Below are positions 53,159 through 60,620 of a DNA stretch of 64,000 nt, in pieces. The DNA comes from Actinomadura spongiicola (GTDB taxonomy: Bacteria > Actinomycetota > Actinomycetes > Streptosporangiales > Streptosporangiaceae). The translations under genes were made by a program, and so were the position numbers. How positions within the stretch are numbered: the first letter of the stretch is position 1; the number at the start of each line of letters is the position of its first letter. The notes beneath the pieces are model-generated. The model saw nothing but the letters and a program-made list of their open reading frames with translations, ran no database searches and was not told where the DNA came from. The stretch is taken from positions 124,001 to 188,000 of the forward strand of contig NZ_QVNQ01000006.1 in the NCBI RefSeq assembly GCF_003432485.1, given 5' to 3'.

Positions 53159-55146
53159 CCGACTCGACCGGTTACCTGCTGGCCCGGGTCGAGGCGCTCC
53201 GCATCCGCGTCCGGCTGCTGGTCGAGGCGCGGTCGGGCGCCGACCCGTCCGCCGACGACCCGTTCCGCGGCCTGCACGTGACGCCGGAGACGGCACTGCG
53301 GCTGGCCGCGGGACCGGGCGCCGCACCGTCCCGTGACGGGGAGTACGAACGGGCCGTCGAGGAGCTCGCGGAGACCGCGGGCACCGGGACCCGCCTGCAC
53401 CGGCTCGCCGGGGCGTTCGGCCTCACCGAGCTCGACCTGGAGATCCTGCTCGTCGCGCTCGCGCCCGACGTGGACCGCACGTTCGAGCCGCTGTACGGCT
53501 ACCTCAACGACGACGTGAGCCGCCGCCGCGCCTCCGTCGGCCTCGCCCTGGACCTGTGCGGCACGGCCGTGGCCTCCGCGCGGGCGCGGGCCCGGTTCGC
53601 GGTGGGCGCTCCGCTGGTCTCCGGTCGTCTCGTCGTCGTGCGGGACGAGGACCGTCCGTTCCTGAGCCGCGCGCTCCAGGTCCCCGACCGGGTCGCCGCG
53701 TTCCTCCTCGGCGACGACACGCCGGACGGCGACCTGGCCGGCGTGGTCCGGCCGGCCGAAGCCGCCGCCGCGGACCCCGCGGGGCTCGCAGGGCTCGCGG
53801 CCCGGCTGCGGTCCGACGATCCGCCGCTGGTCTACCTGCACGAGGCCCGTCCCGGCTCGGGCGTCGCGGCGGCACGGTCCGCCGCGACGTCCGCCGGGCT
53901 GCCCGTGCTGGTCGCCGACCCGGCCCGGCTGGACGCGGCGCTGGTCCCGGCCGTGCTGCGCGAGGCCACGATGCGGGGCGCGGCCGTGGTGGCCGGGCCG
54001 CTGCCGGACGGCGCCCTGGTGCGGGCCTTCGCGGAGGCGTCCGCACGGGTGCCGGTGCTGCTGGCGGGGCCGCAGCCGTTCGACCCCGGGTGGACCGAGA
54101 CACAGCCCCTGGTCCTGGACGCTCCGGCGTGGGAGCACGCCGCCGGCGCGTGGCACGCGGAACTGCCGGGCGAGCTCGGCTTCGACCTGGACGAGGCCAC
54201 CGCCACCTACCGCTTCACCACCGACCAGATCCGCCGCGCGGTGCGCTCGGCACGCGACTACGCCGCACTCGACGGCGCGCCCCTGGCGGCCGGGCACCTG
54301 CATCGCGGTGCGCGGCTCCAGAACTCCGGGGGCCTGCACAAGCACGCCGAACGGATCGTGCCCGCGGTCGGCTGGAACGACCTGGTGCTGCCCGACGAAC
54401 CCGCGGGGCGGCTCCGCGAACTCGTCCAGCGGGCCCGCCACCGCGACCTGGTCCTCGGGGAGTGGCGGCTGCGCAGCGGCGGCGGCCGGGGCCGCGGCGT
54501 GGTGGCGCTGTTCGCCGGGGAGTCCGGCACCGGCAAGACCATGTCCGCGGAGGTGCTCGCCGCCGAGACCGGCCTGGACCTGTACGTCGTCCAGCTCCCG
54601 GCCGTGGTCGACAAGTACGTCGGCGAGACCGAGAAGAACCTGGAGCGGATCTTCACCGAGGCGGACCGGATGGACGCCGTGCTGCTCTTCGACGAGGCCG
54701 ACGCGGTGTTCGGCAAACGCTCCGACGTCAAGGACGCCCGTGACAGGTACGCCAACCTGGAAAGCGCCTACCTGCTGCAACGGCTGGAGTCGTTCGGGGG
54801 GATCGCGGTGCTCACCACGAATCTGCGCGCCAACATCGACGACGCCTTCACCCGGCGCCTGGACCTGGTCATCGACTTCCCGTTCCCCGACGCGGCGCAG
54901 CGCCGGGCGCTGTGGGAGCACTGCCTGGCCCCACCGGTCCCCGTCGCCGACGACGTCGACCTCGACAGGTGCGCGCGGGAGTTCGAACTGGCGGGCGGCG
55001 CGATCCGCAGCGCGGCCGTCACCGCGGGCTACCTCGCGGCCGCCGCCGACCGCCCGGTCGCCATGGACGACCTCCTGGCCGGCGCGCGCCGCGAGTACCG
55101 CAAACTGGGCCGCCTGCTGCCCGGCGACATCCCCACCCTCGCCTGA
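53155..55146 (+). CDS. eCIS AAA+ ATPase (Pvc15/Afp15-like)
   Basis: 663 aa from GTG 53155 (GTGA overlap). N-terminal region of about 430 residues (winged/helical) followed by an AAA+ domain: Walker A GESGTGKT at about 455-462, Walker B LLFDEADAVFGKR at about 509, sensor-1 LTTNLRANID and arginine finger region FTRRLD. Afp15/Pvc15-type ATPases are required for assembly of contractile injection particles. Last gene of the first transcriptional run, converging on the next gene with 47 bp between stops. Confidence 0.93.
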   Translation: MTDSTGYLLARVEALRIRVRLLVEARSGADPSADDPFRGLHVTPETALRLAAGPGAAPSRDGEYERAVEELAETAGTGTRLHRLAGAFGLTELDLEILLVALAPDVDRTFEPLYGYLNDDVSRRRASVGLALDLCGTAVASARARARFAVGAPLVSGRLVVVRDEDRPFLSRALQVPDRVAAFLLGDDTPDGDLAGVVRPAEAAAADPAGLAGLAARLRSDDPPLVYLHEARPGSGVAAARSAATSAGLPVLVADPARLDAALVPAVLREATMRGAAVVAGPLPDGALVRAFAEASARVPVLLAGPQPFDPGWTETQPLVLDAPAWEHAAGAWHAELPGELGFDLDEATATYRFTTDQIRRAVRSARDYAALDGAPLAAGHLHRGARLQNSGGLHKHAERIVPAVGWNDLVLPDEPAGRLRELVQRARHRDLVLGEWRLRSGGGRGRGVVALFAGESGTGKTMSAEVLAAETGLDLYVVQLPAVVDKYVGETEKNLERIFTEADRMDAVLLFDEADAVFGKRSDVKDARDRYANLESAYLLQRLESFGGIAVLTTNLRANIDDAFTRRLDLVIDFPFPDAAQRRALWEHCLAPPVPVADDVDLDRCAREFELAGGAIRSAAVTAGYLAAAADRPVAMDDLLAGARREYRKLGRLLPGDIPTLA

Positions 55147-55193
55147 CCGCCCCGCCGCGCTCGCCCGTCACCCGGGGGCCGCGGGCTCGGGGG

Positions 55194-56645
55194 CTAGGGG
55201 ATCGGGTCGAAGGGGATGCGGAGCGCGGCGATCATTTCCTGGTCCACCGGGACGTTGGAGCGCACCTCGATCGGGGAGTCGCCCGACCTGACCCAGAACC
55301 CGACGCTCAGCTTGCCGCCCTTCAGGTCCTGGAACTCCTCACCATCGGTGAACTCCAGGCCGACCTCCTCGGTGTACTTCTGCCATTCCTGGTTCGGCTC
55401 CAGTTTGAACGGCTTGAAGACCTCGCGGCGCTGGAGCTTCTCCTTGCCTCCGTCGAAGTTCCAGTCGAAGATCACCGAGACGCTGGCGTCGGGGTCGCCG
55501 TTGGACCGGACCCAGAAGTCGAAGGTCGTCTCGGTCTCCCCGTTGTAGGTGTCGTTCATGCCGCAGAGGGTGTACCGCACGGGACTCCAGGTGCACCCCC
55601 AGTCGTCGCCGACCTTCTCGAACCCCGGGCTCTTGACGGGGAAGCTCCAGACGGCGGGCTCCTCTCCCGGCTCGGGCGGCACGGGCCACGGGCTGGACTT
55701 GCTCAGATAGAACAGATTGTTCCCGGGGCCGCCGAGGGGACGCTCCTCGCCGTCGCCGTCGCTCGCCGGGGGAGGCTCGGCGCCGCCGCCTTCGGGCGGG
55801 GCCGAGGACTCCTGCCGGGGCTTCTGGTCGGGTGGCGGGGCCTTGTCACCCGGGAGGCTCAGCGGGTTGCCCACCGGGACCATGGCGCCGTCCCTCGCCC
55901 GTGAACCGAACTTGGGCGTGAACGTGAACCAGGCGATGGTGAACGCGACGGCGGTCGCCACCAGCAGGCCCAGGAACCCCAGCAGCCAGCGCGGCATGAC
56001 CGCCCCCTGCACGAAGACGCCCCCGACCTCGACCGGCTCGACCCCCGAGCGCAGCACGTTCAGCGTGTAGGGGTGCGACTCGCGGTGCCCGAACCAGGTG
56101 ATGGCGCCCGGGGTGATCCGTCCCTGGACCCATGCGGCCCGGCCCGGTTCGATCTGCACGTGGGCCGGACGCAACTCGAAGCCGAGCCGCCCGCTGTTGT
56201 CCTTGCCGGTCAGCGACGCGGTCAGCCGGGTGTTGCCGAGGTTGTCCACGGCGAACTTCGGCTTGGCCCGGAACCGGCCGCGCACGGTGTGCGGCAGCAG
56301 CTCCGCCCGCACTTCGGTGAACGGCGTGACCGTCAGGTGTCCTTCGACGACGGTCTTGCCGGCGGGCTGTTCGGTCGGCGTCACCTCCACCGCGAACGGG
56401 TGCCCGCCCGCGACCGCGTCCGGCGTCCTCGGCGGCCGGAAGGTGATCTCCGCCGTTCCGGTCGTGCCCGGGTAGAGCCGCAGCGTCCGCGGCTCCACCC
56501 GGGCCCACATGCCGGGCCCGCCGGCGACCCCGATCCGGTACTCCTCGACCAGATCGGTCGTGTTGCGCAGCTTCAAGGTGACGGTCGCGGCGTCGCCGGG
56601 GTCCACGGTCGCCGACGCCGGATCGAGAGAACTCCAGATGCTCAC
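55194..56645 (-). CDS. eCIS-linked membrane protein with Ig-like domains
   Basis: 483 aa from GTG 56645; the 73-residue longer frame is Arg-rich and not credible. N-terminal cytoplasmic part of two Ig/MSP-like beta-sandwiches (SIWSSLDPASATVDPGDAA, PGTTGTAEITFRP), transmembrane helix at about 225-245, Pro/Glu linker, and an extracellular C-terminal beta-rich domain (DFWVRSNGDPDASVSVIFD). Proteins like it, often annotated only as hydrolytic, sit in Streptomyces eCIS loci. It may anchor or dock the particle at the membrane. Confidence 0.72.
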   Translation of the reverse strand: MSIWSSLDPASATVDPGDAATVTLKLRNTTDLVEEYRIGVAGGPGMWARVEPRTLRLYPGTTGTAEITFRPPRTPDAVAGGHPFAVEVTPTEQPAGKTVVEGHLTVTPFTEVRAELLPHTVRGRFRAKPKFAVDNLGNTRLTASLTGKDNSGRLGFELRPAHVQIEPGRAAWVQGRITPGAITWFGHRESHPYTLNVLRSGVEPVEVGGVFVQGAVMPRWLLGFLGLLVATAVAFTIAWFTFTPKFGSRARDGAMVPVGNPLSLPGDKAPPPDQKPRQESSAPPEGGGAEPPPASDGDGEERPLGGPGNNLFYLSKSSPWPVPPEPGEEPAVWSFPVKSPGFEKVGDDWGCTWSPVRYTLCGMNDTYNGETETTFDFWVRSNGDPDASVSVIFDWNFDGGKEKLQRREVFKPFKLEPNQEWQKYTEEVGLEFTDGEEFQDLKGGKLSVGFWVRSGDSPIEVRSNVPVDQEMIAALRIPFDPIP

Positions 56646-56688
56646 CGATCGGACGCTAGTTCGCCGCGAAAAGCACTGGTATGTCCCC

Positions 56689-56710
56689 GCGTGCACCTTC
56701 GGATGCACGC
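56689..56710. promoter_or_regulatory. 22-bp inverted repeat between eCIS genes
   Basis: GCGTGCA and TGCACGC arms (7 bp, perfect) flank CCTTCGGA. The repeat is 43 bp upstream of the Ig-like gene start and in the 260-bp divergent gap to the toxin-like gene. It could be an operator or a transcript hairpin; the size and location favour an operator. Confidence 0.5.
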
Positions 56711-56905
56711 CTCCCTGCCCGTACGGCCGCGCGGTGCCCGCCGTGCGCGCACGTGCCCGTGGCCGCGTCCGTCCGGCGCCCAGGTTCTGGCACCGGACGG
56801 CCGAGCGGTCGGCCACGAGGTCCCGCGATGGTGCCCTTCCGGACCTCCCGCTGACGCGCCCCACCCGGTAGGTGTACGACGAAACGGTAGGAAGGTGATG
56901 CTGCC

Positions 56906-57871
56906 ATGGATCTCAGTGAACGGCGAGAGCGGTCCCGATCCGGTGCACGCGCCCCATCGACCACATCCGCACGCGCGGGCGAGGAGCGGGCGAACCCCGC
57001 GCTCCCCGGCCGACCCTTAGGTGTGTCCGACATGCTGGCGCTCCAGCGGTCCGCGGGCAACGCGGCCGCGTCCCAGGCGGTGGAGGGCCGGCGGCCCGGT
57101 CACGGGCCCGGGGTGACCGTGCAGCGAGCCCCGACCAGGCCGATCGGCGCCCTGCCGAACTTCCCGCGGGACTACGGCACCAGCAATCTGGCCCCGCCCA
57201 GACCGCAGGACCAGCAGAACCTGGAGAACACCTTCCCTTCGTCCGGCGGCGTCTACAAGCAGTTTCCCGACCCGACCACTTTGGGCTTCTCCCTCGTCGG
57301 GGGCGTCTCCAAAGCGCTCAAGAAGGTCTCACCCCACGGCTCCGGTGGTCCCGCCGGTTCCGGTTCGACCGCCGCCGACTGGGTGAAGGGGATCAACTCT
57401 CAGCGGGACGAGCCCGGGGACGCCTACCGGCGCAACTGCATCGACGCCGCGCGGAGCTTCATCGCCTCGTGGTCCGGCAACCCGACCGCGGCCGCCCCGA
57501 TCGCCGCCGGGGGAGTGGAAGCGGACGGCCCTAACCGGACGAAGGCCTGGCTGGGGACCGAATGGAAGACCGATGACCATGTGGCCGGCTCGCATGAGCA
57601 GGTCGATGGTGTGTGGGGGGCCGTGGCGACCCGATTGAAGGGGGCGGGGCACGGCGCGTCGAGCATCGTGGTGTTCAGGCGAGTGGAGTCGGGGAACGTC
57701 CACGCCGTCTGCGGTGTCAACCACAAGGACAAGGTGGTGTGGATCGACCCGCAGATCGGGCGGGTCAGCTCGGAGCCGATGTACAACGGCCAGCTCTTCA
57801 TGACGATCACACTCACGCCTCAGGGAGCGCCGGTCGACGCGCCCCAACACACACTGACCGGGGCGCCGTGA
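56906..57871 (+). CDS. Probable eCIS cargo toxin with papain-like (Tox-PL/deamidase) domain
   Basis: 321 aa, preceded by GAAGGTG. N-terminal disordered region with the LALQRSAGNAA motif (45-55) and VQRAP (72-76), both typical of eCIS-associated actinobacterial proteins. Residues about 155-305 form a papain-like fold: NCIDAARSFIASW with candidate nucleophile Cys178, GNVHAVCGVN with His266, and WIDPQIG with Asp281/Gln283. This triad and order match Tox-PL polymorphic-toxin deamidases or proteases. No signal peptide; no small gene following it resembles an immunity protein. Assignment as cargo is inference from domain order and location. Confidence 0.75.
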   Translation: MDLSERRERSRSGARAPSTTSARAGEERANPALPGRPLGVSDMLALQRSAGNAAASQAVEGRRPGHGPGVTVQRAPTRPIGALPNFPRDYGTSNLAPPRPQDQQNLENTFPSSGGVYKQFPDPTTLGFSLVGGVSKALKKVSPHGSGGPAGSGSTAADWVKGINSQRDEPGDAYRRNCIDAARSFIASWSGNPTAAAPIAAGGVEADGPNRTKAWLGTEWKTDDHVAGSHEQVDGVWGAVATRLKGAGHGASSIVVFRRVESGNVHAVCGVNHKDKVVWIDPQIGRVSSEPMYNGQLFMTITLTPQGAPVDAPQHTLTGAP

Positions 57872-58011
57872 GGGCTCCGACGAGCCGCCGGGTGGCCGCG
57901 CGGGCAGCGGACGGTGCCCTCCGGTAGGGACGGACGGACGTTCCGGGCGGGGCGCCTGGACGGCAGGGTTTCGATGAACCCACATCCGTTCGACCGGGGG
58001 AGTAGCTGCCA

Positions 58012-59580
58012 ATGCCCACGTATCTGTCACCCGGCGTCTATGTCGAGGAGGTGGCCAGCGGGGCCCGCCCGATCGAAGGGGTGGGCACGGCTGTGGCGGC
58101 CTTCGTCGGATTCGCTCCCGAGGGCCCACTGAACGAGCCCGTGCTGGTCACCAACTGGTCGCAGTACGTCGCCTCGTTCGGGGACTTCACCGACGGCTAC
58201 TACCTCGCCCACGCGGTGTACGGGTTCCTCAACAACGGCGGCAGCACCTGCTACGTGGTCCGCGTCGGCGGGGCGCCGCAGAACGGGGTGCGGAACGGCG
58301 CGAACACCGCGCCCAGGGAGATCGCCGCGGCCGAGCCCAGCCGGCTCGGCGGATTCCACGTCGCCGCGATCCCCTCCGGCGCCGACGGGACCGTCACCGT
58401 CGAGGTCGCCGACATCGACGGCGGCGACAAGGGCGGCGACAAGCCCGACGACCGGTTCAAGCTGATCGTCAAGGTCGACGACACGGTGGCGGAGAGCTTC
58501 AACGTGTCGACCAAGAAGAACACCCGCACCTACATCGTCACGCAGGTGAAGGAGCGTTCGAAGCTCATCACCGTGACCGAGGCGGCCTCCGGGCAGGTCG
58601 CCAGGCCCGACAACCAGAGCGTGACGCTGGCCGTCCCCCCGGCGCCCGCCGCGCCGACCGCCGACGGCCAGGCGGTCACCCCCGAGCACTACCTCGGCGA
58701 CGCCGCCGACCGCACCGGCTTCGGTGGCCTGGAGGCCCTCGACGCGGTCACCATGGTCGCGGCCCCGGACCTGATGAGCGCCTTCCAGCGCGGCGCCATC
58801 GACCTGGAGGGCGTCAAGGCCGTCCAGCTCGGCATGATCGCGCACTGCGAGCTGATGGGCGACCGGGTGGCCATCATCGACCCGCCACCCGGTCTGAACG
58901 CCCGGCAGATCCACGAATGGCGGCAGGACACCGCCGGATACGATTCGCGCTACGCCGCCCTCTACTACCCGTGGATCAAGGTCTTCGACCCGTCGTCCGG
59001 GAAGACCGGGCTGATCCCGCCGAGCGGTCACATGGCCGGCATCTGGGCCCGCAGCGACGTCGAGCGCGGCGTCCACAAGGCCCCCGCCAACGAGGTCGTC
59101 CGCGGCGCCGTGGACCTGGGCCTCCAGGTCACCAAGGGCGAGCAGGACCTGCTGAACCCGATCGGCGTGAACTGCATCCGCTCGTTCCCCGGCCGCGGTG
59201 TGCGGGTGTGGGGCGCGCGGACCCTGTCGTCCGACCCGGCCTGGCGCTACCTGAACGTCCGCCGGTACTTCAACTACCTGGAGGAGTCGATCCTGCTCGG
59301 CACCCAGTGGGTGGTGTTCGAGCCGAACGACCACGCGCTGTGGGCACGGATCCGCCGCAACATCGCCGCGTTCCTGGTGACCGAGTGGCGCGACGGCGCC
59401 CTGTTCGGCGCCGGCGAGGAGCAGGCCTTCTACGTCAAGTGCGACGAGGAGACCAACCCGCCAGAGTCGGTCGACCTGGGCCGCGTGGTCTGCGAAATCG
59501 GCGTCGCGCCGGTCAAACCCGCCGAGTTCGTCGTGTTCCGGCTGGCGCAGATCTCCGGCGGCGGCGAACTAGAGGAATAA
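58012..59580 (+). CDS. eCIS contractile sheath protein
   Basis: 522 aa, GGGGGAG upstream. Sheath-type N-terminus (YLSPGVYVEEVASGARPIEGVGTAVAAFVG), a variable surface domain inserted at about 100-225, and the conserved C-terminal sheath core (NPIGVNCIRSFPGRGVRVWGARTL, NVRRYFNYLEESI). The two termini form the inter-subunit handshake that drives contraction. First structural gene of the particle. Confidence 0.96.
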   Translation: MPTYLSPGVYVEEVASGARPIEGVGTAVAAFVGFAPEGPLNEPVLVTNWSQYVASFGDFTDGYYLAHAVYGFLNNGGSTCYVVRVGGAPQNGVRNGANTAPREIAAAEPSRLGGFHVAAIPSGADGTVTVEVADIDGGDKGGDKPDDRFKLIVKVDDTVAESFNVSTKKNTRTYIVTQVKERSKLITVTEAASGQVARPDNQSVTLAVPPAPAAPTADGQAVTPEHYLGDAADRTGFGGLEALDAVTMVAAPDLMSAFQRGAIDLEGVKAVQLGMIAHCELMGDRVAIIDPPPGLNARQIHEWRQDTAGYDSRYAALYYPWIKVFDPSSGKTGLIPPSGHMAGIWARSDVERGVHKAPANEVVRGAVDLGLQVTKGEQDLLNPIGVNCIRSFPGRGVRVWGARTLSSDPAWRYLNVRRYFNYLEESILLGTQWVVFEPNDHALWARIRRNIAAFLVTEWRDGALFGAGEEQAFYVKCDEETNPPESVDLGRVVCEIGVAPVKPAEFVVFRLAQISGGGELEE

Positions 59581-59612
59581 GGCATCCCCGTCAATAGACG
59601 ACTTTCTCAGGT

Positions 59613-59620
59613 AGGAGGAG
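59613..59620 (+). promoter_or_regulatory. Strong ribosome binding site of the tube gene
   Basis: AGGAGGAG ends four bases before ATG 59625, with near-perfect anti-SD complementarity. Stronger than its neighbours, in keeping with the many tube copies needed per particle. Confidence 0.75.
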
Positions 59621-59624
59621 AACC

Positions 59625-60074
59625 ATGGCATTCGAAAAGGGCGACTCTGCCGTCTCGCACAATTTCGGGATCCAGATCGACGGCGTGATGGTCGAGTACG
59701 TGCACCGGGTGACCGGGCTCGGTCAGCGGCAGGACGTGATCGAGTTCAAGCAGAACACGGCCCAGGGCGAGCCGGTCACCGCGAAGATGCCCGGCGTCCC
59801 GCAGGCGGGCGAATGCACGGTCGTCCGCGCCGCGACGGGCAGTTCGGCGTTCACCGAGTGGATCAAGAAGTCGTTCGAGGGCGACATGAGCTCGGCCCGC
59901 AAGGACGCCACGATCATCATGATGGACTACCAGCAGAACCCGGTCCGGCGCTTCAACCTCCGCAACGCGTGGTGCAGCGACCAGCAGTTCGACGACCTGG
60001 AGGCCGGTGGCACCTCGCCCGTCACCGAGACGGTCACCATCACGTACGAAGAGATGAAGATCGAAGAGGGCTGA
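59625..60074 (+). CDS. eCIS inner tube protein
   Basis: 149 aa. The tube fold (T4 gp19/Hcp-like) is indicated by the short N-terminal strand, VEYVHRVTGLGQRQDVIEFKQ, the KMPGVPQAGECTVVRA loop and the C-terminal DLEAGGTSPVTETVTITYEEM. It stacks as hexameric rings inside the sheath. It lies 44 bp after the sheath gene. Confidence 0.95.
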   Translation: MAFEKGDSAVSHNFGIQIDGVMVEYVHRVTGLGQRQDVIEFKQNTAQGEPVTAKMPGVPQAGECTVVRAATGSSAFTEWIKKSFEGDMSSARKDATIIMMDYQQNPVRRFNLRNAWCSDQQFDDLEAGGTSPVTETVTITYEEMKIEEG

Positions 60075-60478
60075 TGCGCCGCTCAGCCCCCATCGTGGAC
60101 ACGGTCCGGATGCAGACCGAGTTCACCTTCGAACTTCCGCGCGGGTACGTGGACGACGCCGGAACCGTCCATCGCGACGGCACGATGCGCCTCGCCACGG
60201 CGAAGGACGAACTGGTCCCCCTCCAGGACGTGCGCGTCCGGGAGAACCCGCCCTACCTCTCGGTGGTGCTGCTCGCCCGGGTGATCACCCGGCTGGGGTC
60301 GCTGCCGAGCGTCCATGACGGCGTCGTGGAGAGCCTGTTCGCCTCCGACCTGGCGTTCCTGCAGGACTTCTACCGGCAGATCAACACCGAGGGCCACACC
60401 CTGGCCACCGTCGACTGCCCCTCCTGCGCGGAGTCCTTCGAGGTGGACCTCGCCGGGAGCCGCCTGGGGGAATCGTGA
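60074..60478 (+). CDS. eCIS tail assembly-type protein with CxxC
   Basis: 134 aa from ATG 60074 sharing one base with the tube stop. A central segment (VRENPPYLSVVLLARVITRLGSL) is followed by a helical part and a terminal CPSC that may bind zinc. Actinobacterial eCIS loci have this gene after the tube, usually annotated as tail assembly or baseplate-hub chaperone; that function is by homology of context, not shown. Its stop overlaps the next GTG. Confidence 0.75.
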   Translation: MRRSAPIVDTVRMQTEFTFELPRGYVDDAGTVHRDGTMRLATAKDELVPLQDVRVRENPPYLSVVLLARVITRLGSLPSVHDGVVESLFASDLAFLQDFYRQINTEGHTLATVDCPSCAESFEVDLAGSRLGES

Positions 60479-60618
60479 CGTACCCGCCGGAACGCCTGCA
60501 CCGGGAGATCGCCTACATCGCCTACCACTTCCACTGGTCCCTCGACGAGATCATGGACCTGGAACACCCGGACCGGCGCCGGTACGTCACCCAGATCGCC
60601 TCGCTGGTGAGCGGCTGA
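60475..60618 (+). CDS. 47-residue eCIS small protein (DUF6760-like)
   Basis: GTG 60475 in GTGA overlap; too short for most gene finders. It begins with the YPPERLHREIAYIAYHFHW pattern and continues DEIMDLEHPDRRRYVTQIA, mostly helical and His/Tyr-rich. Small proteins like this occur in this position in actinobacterial eCIS loci. It ends two bases before the next ATG. Role unknown. Confidence 0.8.
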   Translation: MTYPPERLHREIAYIAYHFHWSLDEIMDLEHPDRRRYVTQIASLVSG

Positions 60619-60620
60619 CC

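Noticed and set aside
52795..54921. 708-aa minus-strand frame over the eCIS ATPase
   Set aside because: Antisense shadow; the plus-strand ATPase has Walker motifs and overlapping start signals.
56646..56864. N-terminal extension of the Ig-like eCIS membrane protein
   Set aside because: Arg-rich non-domain sequence that would run through the inverted repeat at 56689-56710.
57966..57981. GGGTT/AACCC 5-bp hairpin before the sheath gene
   Set aside because: Too short to call as a terminator or operator in such GC-rich DNA.
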